Assembly: GCA_950295325.1 (NCBI GenBank)
Contig: OX485805.1
Span: forward strand, 20,943,501 to 21,007,500
DNA length: 64,000 nt
Reading direction: 5' to 3'
Origin: Polytrichum commune
Taxonomy: Eukaryota; Streptophyta; Polytrichopsida; Polytrichales; Polytrichaceae
Shown here: positions 23,516 to 36,330 of the stretch, in pieces
How the letters are laid out: each line of letters starts with the position of its first letter
Numbering within the stretch: the first letter of the stretch is position 1
Made by a program: the position numbers and the translations under genes
Notes under the pieces: generated by a model
Told to the model about the DNA's origin: nothing
What the model saw: only the letters and a program-made list of their open reading frames with translations
Database searches by the model: none

Positions 23516-26105
23516 GTGTCTCAAAGGATTTTTCTTAGTTTGAGGTTCAATCTCCGGGTAGGAACCATGTACATGGAGCAAGAGATTTATTTTGTGGACA
23601 ACATTAGTTCGGAAACAATATTGCTACAAAACAACATGACTGTGGATGGTCATTTTTGGATTTTGTGTCCAAGATCATTTAAAGCAATAGGTTCTTTTTT
23701 ATTTCCAAATACAAGCATCCATCGTTATGTTAATAATCAAGTCTGACACATCCACTATCCAAGTTTCTAGTATGACCACTATCAAGATAGAACCAAGTGA
23801 TGATAATGTTCTAGTGCTATTGAATTCAAATGATAATGATTGTCATATTGTAGGATTTTTGTTGCATACTATTGACCATTGCGTGTTGTGAAATGCATTT
23901 GAAGGTGACGCGGCTTAGACTTTATTTCAGGGAAAACTCGAATTTGGTCATGGCGGATAATGGAGTGTTGAACACGAACTTCAAGGAATTCATGGCAGAC
24001 AATGCTTAGTCAAATTGGAATGCGGTTACGAAAATGTATGGTGAAGGTGAGCAAAGTTTGCCAACGGTGGATTGTGAGCACACTAGTGTTTTCCATTAGT
24101 CACAGAGCTTGGATAAGGTGATGTAGAAGTATATCAAGACATATCTATAGTTTCAACACAAGAATGTAAACAAAGATTATAAGGACGCGAAAAAAATGGA
24201 CGAAGCCGAAACTAAATATCATGTCATTCGTTCATGGTTGTTGTCATCTGAAGCTATTGGAAGTCAATAAGACTAGAGATGAGATTGCATAAGCATATAC
24301 ATGTACACAAAGGCATATGAACAATGCTTGGAGTGAGATGGTCTCATGCTTTCATTGCTTTGCCCTTTTATTAATTTTCTTCTTTTTCTTGGTTCATACA
24401 AACAATATGGGATAACTCTTATCCCTCCCAAACAAACGTTGGAGCCTTATTCTAAGCTTGTTGACTCTCATGTGTCTTGCATTACATTTTTTTATTGACT
24501 ACAAGCAATTTAATGCTCTACCTTCTATAATTCCCTTTAGTATTATATTTCTATGACTACGAGCAATCTAATGCTCCACCTTCAACATGATCTACTACAT
24601 AAGAAGGCATTCTTGGGCTCTCTAAGTGGTTGAACTTTTGGCACTTCCGTTGTAGGCAATGGAATGGTCATATGATTCTTGTCAGTGCATCGCCATTATA
24701 TATTTTGCAATGTTTTTTATTTTGAATATTTAAGATATATGTAAAATATATTATAATTTGTGTAATGTTTGCAAGATATAACTATGGATGAATGTGTGAA
24801 AATGCCAACTTTAACCTTACAATGATGGTATACAACAAATGCCTCCAACAATCTAGAAATAAGATAATTTATTTGTATGAAGCGATAGTGGATGATTTAA
24901 TATGTGCATTCATGCATATTGCAAATTATGGATCGTGGTTGAGAGGTGCTTCTACTAGTAAAGGCCATGATTCCGCATTCTTGAAATTGAAGGCTGTTGC
25001 TAGATCTGGCAATCCGAAGCTACTAGAACATGCCATAAAGTCCTATTCAAGGGTGGAAGATCTCAATACTAGGGATTGTGCTTTGGAAGGGTCTAAGTTG
25101 TTTGAATCCACCAAACGGAAGCTTAATTTGTCACCAGGTGTGGAATGTGATTCACAGCAACCTAACAAAGTAAACTACTCAATTCATCGTCCTAGGGCTA
25201 AAAAGGCATGCATACAAAAATTCTTGAATTCTACAAAGCATGGTATGACACATACCACAATGGTGTTAGAGACTGATCGACCTTCTTTCCATTGGCACAT
25301 TGCAAGGTTTTCACTCAACTCTACCAAAAGATGTTGAGCAATGCAAGCCAATATAGGGCCTTTGTGTAACACCAAAGTTGGAACTAGCAAACATGGCACC
25401 CCTACTTCCACTTACAAGGGATTGAAGAAGGAATACCACTCCACCGACAATGAGGAGTACAAGTTTTGGTTTTGCCATGATGACATCAAGTGTCATGTGA
25501 GTGGAAACAAGAAGAAATATGTGTTAGACTAGCATGTAGTACCCAACATATGGGCAGTGAAGATAGGCATCAATCTTTGAAAACAAGAGGTATTAGCACT
25601 TAAAGTTTTTTGGTTCCAATTGCAGTAGAGAGAGGTTCTCTCTCCTTAGCATAGGCTTTCCACAAATGCAACACTCCCAATCTCTTTGGACAGATTCCCG
25701 TGTGCCACTAAACCTGGATGCCCATGAAACTTCCATGATTAGAAAGACATTATGCCACAATCTAGCAACACCGACAGCAGATCACAAAAACAAATAGCAA
25801 GAGCATGAGACTCATGGATGGTTACTGTGTGGTTGGAGTCACTGCTATTGCATATCCATGATTTGGAGTGTTAATCGACATTCTCTTCAAAGAGGATATC
25901 GCATACTGTGTCACAATTGTTGACATACCGTACATGCCATGATTGTACAAAAATGTCATCTCAATTCTTGGGATAAAAAGAGAAATGAGTGTATTGCAAA
26001 CATTTTTATTATGTGTTTAGATTTCTTTGCAAGGTGGATTATGATAGTAACAAATTCATACACACTCGAACATACTCCTATATTGAGATCATGTGGCTAT
26101 TTGAA
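23516..26105 (+). pseudogene. MULE-like transposase, copy 2, zinc-finger domain deleted
   Basis: Same family as the minus-strand copy at 0.9-4.3 kb. The N-terminal module (SLRFNL near 23,540, acidic run near 23,830) joins directly to the transposase core at about 23,930, so the WRKY-GCM1-like finger and the first half of the DDE domain are missing. The core reads ENSNLVMADNGVLNTNFKEF, with MULE-like Asp residues, then YKDAKKMDEAETKYH near 24,190. It carries four in-frame TAG codons. After an intron-like gap the C-terminal block starts at about 24,785 (frameshift near 24,812) and includes STKRKLNLSPG, matching copy 1. A Cys-rich part (FWFCHDDIKCHV, near 25,470) and a SWIM-like remnant (CHDC...CKH, 25,935-26,003, two stops between) complete it. 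It is clearly dead. Confidence 0.75.
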
Positions 26106-28568
26106 CTTGCAAGTGTTGTAAAGTGTGAGTGGTATTTCAAGTGTTGTGTTCAACCGCATGTTTGAGAATTACAGTGAGTAACATGAATTGGTGTGGATTG
26201 TTAAAAGGAAAAAATAGCAATGGGCTAATAGATTTTGAAAGTGTCCATGGTAATAGGCTCTCTTCATCCTTGTTCAATCAAAATGTGAGTACTTTAAAAT
26301 AAAAAAATTACAAAATTCAAGTTCCAATTTTAGAATATACATCCTAAAACCATGCCCATTTACTAAATTTGGCATCATTGCTCACATGTTATTATTCACT
26401 CCTCATGTGTTACCGCTCACTTCTCACCACTCACCGCTCATCGCTTATGTCTTAGCTTCCTTAAGGGTTTCCTCAAACCTCTTCCAACACCACTCTTGAC
26501 CATCGGACCCTACAGTGTAGAATTTACTTTCATATGCGAATACAACTTTCCTCCACTGCTCCTCCATCCAATCCTTATGTTCTTTTGCCCATTCATGCTT
26601 GATTGTTTGTAACAATCCGAAAGGAGAGGCTTGTTCTTCTTAACTGCAAACTGTAATCCTTAGCGTTTTAGTGCTCTTCTTATTGTGTTAGGGGAAGTTG
26701 TGATATTTGAAACCTCTTGAAGAACCCTTTGAGATTTCATTGCATTACTCTACTATTATGTTTGCACCAATCGTGCCAAATAACAATCACCCCCCTCACA
26801 AAGAATGCGTGGATGCCTTGACCTTCCCTTATACTCTAGCTTCCCCGTAGCTCTGTAACATTTAATGATGCAACACAATGTTGATGGTGTTGTTCTTAGT
26901 TTCTTGGCTATTGTACAGCAACTCTATTGTTCCGTTATGGAGGGCAATAAGTTGTGCACGAATTTTGTAGGAAGTTTTGGGCATGGTGGAAGGGGGGATT
27001 GAACCACGGACCTCATGAATGCAAAGCAAAAGTGTTAACTAGTGAGTTATTGCAGACTATAACGTGGATTGCTCATGTAACTAAGCAAATTCGAAGAGCT
27101 CCAAGAGTAATGCAACACCCCAAATTCATGTTTTTACCATTTATTGTTGGCTTGTGAGTCCGATCACCATGGAAATCGACGTGAGGCTAGCTACATACTT
27201 TATTTAGATAGTGTTGGCACCACATGGCATGAGTTTTTCCCTGGTTCCAAGAAAATGTGTCAATTTTGTATGTTTGGAAAGGATGTTACATTGCATTTGA
27301 AAGGTCACTATAGCATTAAAAACACTTGAGTGACACCAAACCCCTAGCCATGGACTCATTCATCCATACACACATACATACATACATCATGCACATACGT
27401 CAAACACATTCATTGTTCAAGGGTTTTTAAGCAATGTATGCTATTCTTGACGAGTGTCTCCAGTGTTTAAAACCGGAGCCCTCATACGAGTTTCATTTTG
27501 AAGGGCTCTCAAATTCCAACCCTTCAATTGAAGGGTTCGTTCAAACCTAAGATGTCAGTCCAAGAATATAGAAACGAAATACAAAACTCATACTAAATTT
27601 GTGCATGAAGTATATGGTACATGGTTCCAGTACAATGTGAAGAATAAAGAATCAACCATCTAACTCCACTTCTTGTCGTGACAATACCCTACGCTTGTTG
27701 ACTCTTGTGGCAGGCAGATTACATTGAGGACTTCCAGTGACGTCCTCATTTTCAGTTTGGGGTTGCGTTTGGGAGGGGTGTTTTGAGAGAGGTATGTGTT
27801 GAAGGGCATTGAAGACTTCAATCTTGAACATTGCTAATGAGTGTCTCTAACTTATCTGATCAAGCGGGGTTTCTATATAAGTTATTCCGAGGCTCCTCCT
27901 ATGGCCTGGGCAGCATATATCCCTCAATGCCCAACAACATGTGCTTGGATGGCATCTTCCTAGATGCAGGCTAGGCTCCTAAATTTAAATCCGGCCCCAG
28001 CTGCATCCATTCCCTCGATCATTCTAAATAAATGCATGTGAGATCTTATAATGATATGTGCAAAGTCAAAATGGGTACTTATAATACCCTACCCATTATC
28101 GTGTCCCCTGTACAACGCATCTGGGGAAATTAAAGTACAAAAAAGTTCTATGTTTACTAATAAACTTATCTGCCCCCCCCCCCTCCCCTCTCCCCTTCCA
28201 ATCCTATCATATGACGACAGTAGTAGCAGTAGTAGTTATGACAGGTATGTGTATATGTAACATATAGTATAATATATATATATATGTCACGGTGTAAAGC
28301 CATATATACCATACACTATCGACGATGCCACTTATAACCACATCGTAAGTCAACTCCTCCTTATGATTGCAGATTGCCGAAGTTTGATTCATATTTTATA
28401 ATATTCTTATTCTTATTATGTATTCTTCCCTCAGATTTGTTTGTGCGCTTCCTTCCTTCCTTCCGTCCATGCATGTTTCACTTTCCGGTACATTCATACT
28501 TAACTCAATTACTTTCGGTTAGGAAATGTTTGTTGAAAGAGGACCAGGTGGACAAGAACATCAGGGAA
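26106..28568. other. No gene recognised
   Basis: Contains the tRNA-like segment at 26,985-27,056 (listed separately), a CATA-rich microsatellite near 27,370-27,386 and a C-tract near 28,173-28,184. A plus-strand frame at 28,374-28,604 begins with a hydrophobic run (FIIFLFLLCIL) and ends where the next MITE inserts. Rejoining the flanks of that MITE does not extend it convincingly. Confidence 0.4.
26985..27056 (-). other. tRNA-like (SINE head or tRNA relic)
   Basis: On the minus strand a box A-like TAACTCACTAGTT (27,049-27,037) is followed by TTTGCAT, as in the Ala(TGC) anticodon loop. A box B match GGTTCAATCC follows at 27,005-26,996. The anticodon and acceptor stems do not pair well, so it is not a functional tRNA gene. 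It fits a tRNA-derived SINE head or a decayed tRNA. Confidence 0.5.
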
Positions 28569-28576
28569 CTCATAAG

Positions 28577-28802
28577 CAGTGATCGGGGAGATTTTTGGGC
28601 ATAATTGGTTGAGATCCGAGTGTTTGCAAGTCCAACCGGTTGCATGTTGACATCCTCCGGTTTTCCTTTATTAAATTGGGGTACATTCTATAAATCCCTC
28701 TACAATGATCGGTAATTTTCCTGCAGTCTTGAACTTCAACCGGTTATTTCTCAAACTCAACCGGTTCATTTGTAACTAACTGCCGGTTCTCCCCGATCAT
28801 TG
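28577..28802. mobile_element. hAT MITE, 226 bp, 8-bp TSD
   Basis: Ends CAGTGATCGGGGAGA and TCTCCCCGATCATTG are inverted repeats (14 of 15 match). CTCATAAG is duplicated exactly at 28,569-28,576 and 28,803-28,810. An 8-bp TSD with CA-initial ends indicates hAT. Three AACCGGTT palindromes and two further CCGGTT motifs lie inside. Confidence 0.9.
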
Positions 28803-28810
28803 CTCATAAG

Positions 28811-29219
28811 GTGGATGGGGTCCTTGAGCAGTTACTCTTCTCGACTGGCCACTACATAGATGATCGCGATTAGTATGTGTGGTGCTAATTTTCAAACCAC
28901 GCGCTATTTTGTCAAGTTTGAAAATGAGCGAGGGTTGAACTTTTTACTGAGTGATGTCAAATTCGTGAATACATGTTCATTTCCTTCTGCTTTATAGTTA
29001 TCGATTCAATCTTAAAACTTCAACGTTCGCACTAATTTATGTTCTAAGTAATGTGAGAACTGGCAATCATGTCGCGCGTTGCACAAAAGCCGGGGCTGTG
29101 AAACATGGAAGCTTATTTGACCACCCATGACTTTTTTTCTTCTTCCAAATCAATCCCAATCTTTATTGAAATTCCGGTACCCTATAGGTTCCCATTGGGG
29201 TCTTGATTGGGAATAGATG
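28811..29219. other. No gene recognised
   Basis: Ordinary intergenic composition with no features noticed. Confidence 0.35.
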
Positions 29220-29598
29220 GTTCAACTCTAGACTATAATCAAGAATTTTAGGGGAATGGAGCAATATGATTGGCTAAGAAATGGATTTTTCAACGAGTGG
29301 GATTTACACTACAACCAAGACTTCTCCAATGGAGAATTGCAAGCGTGAATGAAAAATGACACAGTTGCTAACATGGCAACATTTTTTTCTAAGGAAACTC
29401 TCCGGAGGTCAAGTTTCCTAGACAACCTCAACCCCTTGGACCAAGAAAGCTTGACCTCCGGAGAACCCCAACTTGAGGCATTTTTCAAACCAATGTTCCA
29501 TATTGTCTGCCATACCAACCGTTGCCTCGAATAACCTTGTTTTGTGCTGAAATTCTTCACCGACCAGTGCACTTCTTCACCGTAGCCTAAACTGGCCT
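29220..29598. mobile_element. Harbinger-like MITE, family B, copy 1
   Basis: Closely related to 34,516-34,914: shared AAGAATTTTAGGGGAATGGA, TGTCTGCCATACC and GACCAGTGCACTTCTTCA. The right terminal repeat (reverse complement GGCCAGTTTAGGCTACGGTG) is well kept; the left one is shortened. An internal perfect 15-bp inverted repeat TCTCCGGAGGTCAAG pairs 29,399-29,413 with 29,450-29,464. The TSD is not clear in this copy. Confidence 0.65.
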
Positions 29599-29945
29599 TG
29601 AGATACCAATTAAATTAGGCATACATTTGTTATAAGGTAATATAGAACTGCAACCTCCTATTTCCAACACCACAAGAGGCCCGAGGCCATTGCTTGCCTA
29701 AGAAAGAATAAGTGTATGATGATGGAGTGAGTGAGTGAGGGAGGGCGTCCTTGGACAGGCGAGAGTGTCTTTTCTTGTGGCTCACTTTGACTGTCTTGTC
29801 AAATCTTTGTATCATTGTCACCTCGTGGAATCGGTCAAGTTGTGGATGTGAAGCTTAAAGCCTCGACCTCAACATCCGACCTATAATTTCCCAATCATTT
29901 ATGTGGGATTTTCATTTACTTTGGGGGTGTAAAGTATCCATCCAA

Positions 29946-30453
29946 GGGCCACTTTACACTAGTTCTTGAGGGCCCTTGACCCATGACATACACATTGTGT
30001 GATTGGTTGACAAGCCGGAGACGGTTCAAGTTCTCTTTATACTACACTTTGAGGGCTTGAGGGATCGAAGAAATTTGAATGGATGAAAAATGTTCACGGC
30101 GTTTTACATGGCACCAAATGGATAATGTTTCACGGTCTACCCATGTTGCGTTTGGCCCTTCAAAAGGATGTGGGTTTAATGCAAACCTAGGGGCCATGGC
30201 CAACATTAAATTATCATTGGCTCCTGGGAACATTAAATTACCATGATGGGGTCTTGGACTACCTATTATTTTGGGTCGTGAATAGAATATGGTTGTAGTC
30301 CCTCAACATGATCCACTTACACTTTAAACTAGGTTTGGGGGCCCATCATCCGCAAAAGTGGATTTCTATTTCCCATAATATGGCCTTTTAGATGGATTTC
30401 AAGGGCCCTTAGGTTTTCATGGTCACGACTCTTAGTGTGTGTGTAGAGTGGCC
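29946..30453. mobile_element. Harbinger-like MITE, family A, old diverged copy
   Basis: Starts GGGCCACTTTACAC and ends GTGTGTAGAGTGGCC, a worn version of the GGGCCACTTCACACA family at 41-42.6 and 62.2-62.7 kb. It shares internal phrases (ACATGGCACCAAATGGAT, CATGGTCACGACTCTT). The flanking triplets no longer match. Minus-strand frames inside are not genes. Confidence 0.6.
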
Positions 30454-32284
30454 TAATAGATAGATAGGCTATAGATATAAGGTAGAAATACTAAAACCAC
30501 CACTTTAAGTGTTAAGCATAGATGTTGTTATTATAATTGAGAAGTCTTCAATGATTCTTGTTCGCAATTGACAGATGATTTCAATGCACCTATGTATGTC
30601 TATGAATTATGTTTGTAAAATTGATAAGAGAGTGTCCAACAAGCACACCATAGCATTGAGCAATGTTGATCTTCTTTCCATGGGTTGGGCCTCCCATTAT
30701 TCAAAGCCCACCAAGGGCCGTCCACACCATAAAGGCATATTGGCCAGGAAAATAATATGTCTTCCTTTGTCAAAAGAGCTAAGATGGCATGTTAAACATA
30801 ATCTACTATGGTAGTTGTTAATGCGCCCACCTAGAATTACACATGTCAACATGTGCCCATCCATGGTGCCTCAATGATAGCACACAATTTTACTTGGGTT
30901 GTAATCACCTCCTAGTAGATGTAGCATTGTACCAAGTTAGAATGTTTCATTGTAGTAATCATTTGTGCTCACATTTGTTCCACAAATTTTATCAACGACA
31001 AAAAAAAGCATGTGTGTCACTGCAATAATGATTTATGTTCCCGTCGGTTTTTTAAAATTTTCTCGATGATAAAAAAAAGGTATATTGTTGTAATAATGAT
31101 TTGGTGTTTCCATTGGTTCCTTTAATTTTCTCAATGATAACGAACAAGGTGAGATTGCATTTTGGTGTTCCCAGGGCGCTTCCCGAAGGGAAACACAATG
31201 GGATCCACCATTGAATACACTCCCACCTTGCGCATATAGTTCTTTTTCTTTTTCTTTTTCTTTTGGAGGAGGGGGGGGGGCGAGAGTTTCCATCATGTCC
31301 CTAAAGAGTAGGTAAAAAGCATGTCATGAATGGACTTTGGGGGAAAATGGTTTGGGTTTGAATCTCATCCCCTGCACATACACCCATGTAACACTATAAT
31401 ACTTTTTCACTTAATAGTTTCCATTTCTTTACATCTCCAATTCTTAAATAAGGGGGAAAGAGGGGGGGGGGGGGGGAGGGTCCTTTCACTTATGTGCTTA
31501 AATCCAAAACATTGAAACACTGAATGTGGTAGTTACCAGGTCCATTTACCCAAGACGACTGTTGGATAAACTATAAATCGTTCAAGAAGACATATGAAAC
31601 TAACCTCAAAAAGAAAAAGAAAAAATCTTCAATTAAAAGAAAAGAAAAAGAAACCAAAAGATCACAACATGTAAGCGGTTGGACTTGGGAACACTAGGAC
31701 TTTGACCCAAGGTGGTCAGTCACGTAGTAGTTGTGATTTTGGAAGCCCAAAAGCTCATGGACACCATCATGTGTTCGTAATGTCTCCATGATTTGTTTGG
31801 AGGCCCTATATTATTTATACACGTTCCGTACCTGACGGTGCCCATTGGCTAAGTTAAAGGGAGGGTTGCCACTCAGCAGCTGGAGTGACACTCTCCTCTC
31901 AACTCCAAATGCCACCCGGTCACTCAAATGTGCACACGTGGACGCCACCTCATCGTTTGTAGACATGCTACTTTTCCCTCATTCTTTCGGCAGGAGTCCA
32001 CTCATTGTCACTCCAACAGTGGCTGTACCCGACTTCGCCCTCATTGGCCTCCCCTAGCCTCCACGTAACTAACTCCACTTACATGCCGCCTCTCCTTGGG
32101 CCTCGGGGCTTGGGGATTTGTTACCGCAAGGGGAAATGGTAGAAACCTTAAGCCCCTTAATTAGGTTGCTTGTTGATTCATCCCAATTTCATTCTCGAGG
32201 ATCATAGTAACTTCCTCTCAATGTTGTATGAAATCGGTTGCGTTGAATTCAACAAATTACGAAAGGAAATCCACATCTTTAGTA
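30454..32284. other. No gene recognised; dispersed repeats
   Basis: The segment 30,810-31,200 resembles 59,980-60,260 (shared CACCCACCTA, CAATGATAGC/TGGATAGCGC and GTTCCC...CGAAGGG phrases). A segment near 31,653-31,760 resembles 63,552-63,650 (AGATTACAACATGTAA). G-tracts occur near 31,269-31,280 and 31,461-31,476. A GC-richer patch at 31,840-32,100 has a 70-codon plus-strand frame with no recognisable content. Confidence 0.4.
30951..31150. repeat. About 70-bp tandem repeat, nearly 3 units
   Basis: Units starting TGYARTAATSATTTG at 30,951, 31,021 and 31,089, each followed by GTTCC, an AATTTT segment and GATAAAAAAAA-like runs. Confidence 0.65.
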
Positions 32285-32621
32285 CACCAAATATGATATT
32301 TAGTGTTTGATTAGATTTAGTGTTTTACCACCCTACTATGCTCAACACTAATTTTCAATTCTTTGATAATTAGTGTTAGACATAAATGCACCACCGCCGC
32401 CTTCCTTGTTACCACCTCTTTCCTGGAAACAATCAATCGCCTTCCTTGTTGCCACCTCTTTCCTACTAAACACTAAATTCGTGCATGTAACTTTCACATA
32501 TTACCATAGATGATATTTAGTGTTTGAGTTTACATTTAATGTTACTTACTTTCATAGGGTTAGTGATATTTAGTGTAGTGTTCGTATTTAGTGTATCTAA
32601 CACTAAATATCATATTTTGTG
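32285..32621. mobile_element. TA-flanked MITE, CACTAAAT family
   Basis: The ends are inverted repeats, CACCAAATATGATATTTAGT against CACAAAATATGATATTTAGT, and each is itself partly palindromic. TA lies immediately outside both ends (32,283-32,284; 32,622-32,623). The family matches the element at 63,092-63,311. The interior carries a tandem duplication of CCTTCCTTGTTRCCACCTC and extra TTTAGTGTT motifs. TA target and short length suggest a Tc1/mariner-type MITE. Confidence 0.7.
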
Positions 32622-32623
32622 TA

Positions 32624-33753
32624 GTGGTTTCGTCTGTATGGATGGCATTTTTTTAAAGTTGGGATTCTGCACACGAAATGTCAGCCGTCCATGTGTGCTA
32701 ATCCAAAAGATTACAACATACACATGTACATTAGTAGGGTCAGGCAAAGGTGACTACCTGGACGACCAAAAACAAATCGCCTCAGCGTTTGAGAATACAT
32801 AACTCCAATGTAGGGGTGTTCAAAATGACAATGTTTGGGCTCTACAATAGTGATTAGCGTTTTCATCCATTTCCTTCTCCATTTCCGTCCTTCCCCTCGG
32901 TAGGTGTGTATAAAAATTCACCTCTCTCCTTGCATCAAAGCCTTGCCCATCCACCCACCACTACTTGCTACAAAGGATGGTAATTGGACAATATCCGACA
33001 TACATTTTTATCATTTTGCATGTGGTGGTGGTGGTGGGGAGGGGGGGATCAAAAAGCTAAAAAATCAAAATCAAGAGTGATGCATGGTCTACACTTTTTA
33101 TGGTTGGTAGTGTCACGTATCCGTCATGTACACTATTTGTAAAGGATCATGCTAAAACATTTAGTGGCTTAGAAATATCATGTCCATAAACTATCCACAT
33201 GACATTGTTTGTCCATATAGGTGACTTTTTGGAGTCAAGATGTTCATACAATGTGACATTTAGTAGAGCACATTGGAGTGCTTTGGATGATACTTTGTAG
33301 TTTTAATTTAGTATGCAAGAGGAAGATAGTATTGAGCATACTAATGTCAAGTGTCATTTTACATAAACGATCAAAATGTTGATCACGAGCATAACCTAGG
33401 TATTGGTCTCATAATAATTTGAGCATACCAATGCCAAGTGTCGTGTGGTTATACTAATGATCAACTTATTGACCATGGGTGTAACATAAGTGTGGGCCTC
33501 ATAATAGGATAAGCGACACTATCAGGTAGGTGACAAATTACATTGTAACTAAACTACTCCCAGATAAATTCTTGATTTTGGCAAAAAGCTAGTGGGCAAG
33601 AAGGTCTTAATTTGTGTTTTCTTTCTTACGAAGCCGACTTATCTAAGTGCATGATTGGTTGTAACTCATGTGGGATGGTGTATATGATGAATGCATGGTA
33701 TCAATACTTGGAAATGAAGGTATAAGTGAAGCTACCCAACCCGTATCAACATA
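32624..33753. other. No gene recognised
   Basis: Contains a TATA-like GTGTATAAAAATTC near 32,906 with no recognisable gene downstream, a (GGT)n tract near 33,020-33,040 and otherwise plain AT-rich DNA. Confidence 0.35.
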
Positions 33754-33962
33754 CACTGGAAGAAAACTTGTCCATTGCAACTAATGGCAAGAAAATGCAA
33801 AAGTAAATCAACTACATGTTTTTGGTGGTCAATTTTCCATCAAATCATAACTAAAAACCTCCGGTAAACAACTAAAATGATTCATTTGTTGTAGTTCCTC
33901 GCCCGTAGTTGCAATGAAGCAATCCCAACAAACGGTCGTAGTGGACAAGTTTTCCTCTACGT
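33754..33962. mobile_element. CACTA-like MITE
   Basis: The left end reads CACTGGAAGAAAACTTGTCC and the right end, reverse complemented, ACGTAGAGGAAAACTTGTCC. The shared GAAAACTTGTCCA core and CAC start resemble CACTA (En/Spm) termini. Flanking triplets ATA and ATT match at two of three positions. Confidence 0.5.
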
Positions 33963-33965
33963 ATT

Positions 33966-34512
33966 GTAAAACCAATCAAGAATCAGAAGTTGGTGGAGAC
34001 TACTGGATGAGACAAATGTTGCACACAGAAGTAACGATTTGGATCAATAGCATTCAAATATGAAGTTGATACTAGAATCAAATGAACATCAATGGATGTT
34101 TGCATCGACGTGAATGGGAGCATGTCCTACCTTATCTTGAACATGTTTTTCAAAGTGTAAAGGTAAAGTTACTTCCATCCTTTTGGAGGGTGGGCTCCAT
34201 GGGCAATTGTATTTAGGTATGAAGGTTCTTGCACCAGATGTAGCCCTGAATGGTATCAAATAATGAATCCTAAAAAAAGCTGTGAAATCCTCATTCAATG
34301 TACCCAAGTGCTATGACAATAAGCTGATACCACTCCAACACCAGCTGTAAGATCTTAAGTGTGACATGAAAAATAACTGATTTTATGATAAAGCCTTTCA
34401 ATCCAACCAAAATTGATGGTATTTGCAAACGGGTCTACTTCCAGTGAATTGAAATCATACACTAACCTAATATTCATATCGGTTAGCTAATCTTGAAGGA
34501 GGTGAACACAAC
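33966..34512. other. No gene recognised
   Basis: Spacer between two MITEs. The minus-strand 72-codon frame at 34,089-34,307 has no motif. Confidence 0.35.
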
Positions 34513-34515
34513 TAA

Positions 34516-34914
34516 GGGCTAGTTTAGACTACGGTGAAGAAGTACACTACGGTTAAGAATTTTAGGGGAATGGAGCAATATGACTGGCTACGAATTGGGT
34601 TCTTCACTGGACAAGGTTCACACTACGGTCAAGATTTCTTCAGTGTTGAACTTCAAGCATGGATGAAGAAATGACATGGCTGCCAACATGGCTACACTTT
34701 TTGATATGGGAGTTCTCCGAAGGTCAAGTTTCTTGGGCAATTTCAAACCCATCCGGAGAACTCCAACTTGAGTTTTTTTTAAATATAATAATAATTTAAA
34801 TAAATAGTTTTTCCCATCTTGTCTGCCATACCGATAATTGCCCAAATAACCTTGTCTTGGTTTCTAAATTCTTGACCAACCAGTGCACTTCTTCATTGTA
34901 GTCTACACCAACCT
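34516..34914. mobile_element. Harbinger-like MITE, family B, copy 2
   Basis: Left end GGGCTAGTTTAGACTACGGT and right end, reverse complemented, AGGTTGGTGTAGACTACAAT are imperfect inverted repeats continuing GAAGAAGT. TAA flanks both sides (34,513-34,515; 34,915-34,917), a PIF/Harbinger-type 3-bp TSD. It shares about 350 bp of sequence with 29,220-29,598. Confidence 0.75.
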
Positions 34915-34917
34915 TAA

Positions 34918-36156
34918 GTATAGGAATTTTGAACATTATGCCATGTTGGAAGTGAAGATATACAAAGTCCTTGAATAATCATATAGGAGGTTCCAAAGTG
35001 GATGGTGCTAAGTAAACCCTCCATTGCATACCTAGATGGCGTGTGTGGGTTATTATGAACTTAAGCCCCCTATACAAGAAGTTTCTAGAGAAAGAAAGAA
35101 ATGTATATGTACTAACGGCAAGCTAGAAATCGGACTCATGTATTTATACTAAGCTTTCCAATTTAATGTCATGAATGCCTTCACTACATATACGAAATAG
35201 AAATCATGAATTGAACATGTCTTTAATATTGAACTTTGTTTCAATAGTAGGCATCAGGATGAACTACAAGTAAGTTGGGATAACAAAACTTGTAAACTTA
35301 TTTAGAAGAGGTGTCATTAGAAAAGTTATCACAAATACCACATGACACTACATACAATATTTAGTGTACTCCTCACTTCATACTTGAAGAGCAGGTGTCC
35401 ATAATGGATCATTATCCAATCAAGCTATGTCTAAGGTGGCCATTACAACCATCCGTTGCAACTTGGCCATTACGACTCGTTGCAAGAAATTGCATAAATA
35501 AAACCATTTTGGTTGTCAACCAAAAGATTTTCAATTCTCAAAGTTTTCATTTGGATTTCCCCACCAACAACAATGTTCAATGTTCATTCCATGACTAGTC
35601 CACTTCATATTGAAAATATAACATTCAAATAGAGGACAAATTGCACATTTTGACGACAGAGGGTTTGTGGTCTAGTTGTGGGTGCCTTTAATTCCACTAA
35701 GAATTTTGGTTGTTGGAGGGGATTGGAAATTGTCTTGATCAGTTCATGCATATTATGGTCATTTTCGAGTTTCATAATCAACATTGAGATGTATAGTACA
35801 CAAAGCAAGGATTCTCTCTTTCTCAAAATAATCACATAGGCCCTTCGCATTATGCTAAGTACGGCACCTAGCATGGTCAATATACTTTAAAAGTGTAGAG
35901 TCCAATCTCATTTTGACACGAGCCTTTCCTTGGTGCTCATTCATGATAAGATTTAGGGTGTTATTTGGTCACTTTTCTTAGACATACACCTATATTTGAT
36001 GGTAAGTGGTTAGGTGAGGATCAAAGAACACCCACCATAAAGTCACATGTTTACAAGGGATTGGACTACATCTTTAAACTTCATTAATTATTCCACACTC
36101 AATAATGAATGCGATTGGGAAGACTTAAGCATTTAGTGAAGGACTCAACAAACATG
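34918..36156. other. No gene recognised
   Basis: Includes one end of the CACTAAAT MITE family near 35,340-35,366 (…ATATTTAGTG|TA) without a visible partner. Short open frames have no recognisable content. Confidence 0.4.
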
Positions 36157-36330
36157 GACTTTCAATAATCATAACTAAATCATGAAATTTTAATTTTTGT
36201 TGATGTTTTGTCATAAATATGCTAATGCAACACAAACATAAGGACATAAATTTGATCAATAGAAGATGGAGAATGAGAGACACGAACCAGAGAACACCTA
36301 CATACCTTCCAAGCCTTGTCATGTACCTCT
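36157..36330 (-). mobile_element. SINE family copy (minus)
   Basis: Reverse complement of the family seen at 36,790-36,985 and 60,700-60,900. Read on the minus strand it has TGGTTCGTGTCTC (box B-like), CTCCATCTTC, GTGTTGCATTAGCATATTTA and ends ATTTAGTTATGATTATTG. It forms an inverted pair with the copy 460 bp to the right. Confidence 0.6.

Noticed and set aside
26985..27056. Functional tRNA-Ala gene
   Set aside because: Boxes A and B are present but the stems do not pair, so it is recorded only as tRNA-like.
29309..29572. Overlapping frames on both strands (61 and 87 codons)
   Set aside because: Both lie in a Harbinger-like MITE; the internal inverted repeat explains similar words on both strands.
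32900..32920. TATA-like promoter (also near 37,149 and 48,560)
   Set aside because: No gene or plausible transcript downstream, and AT-rich DNA gives such motifs by chance.
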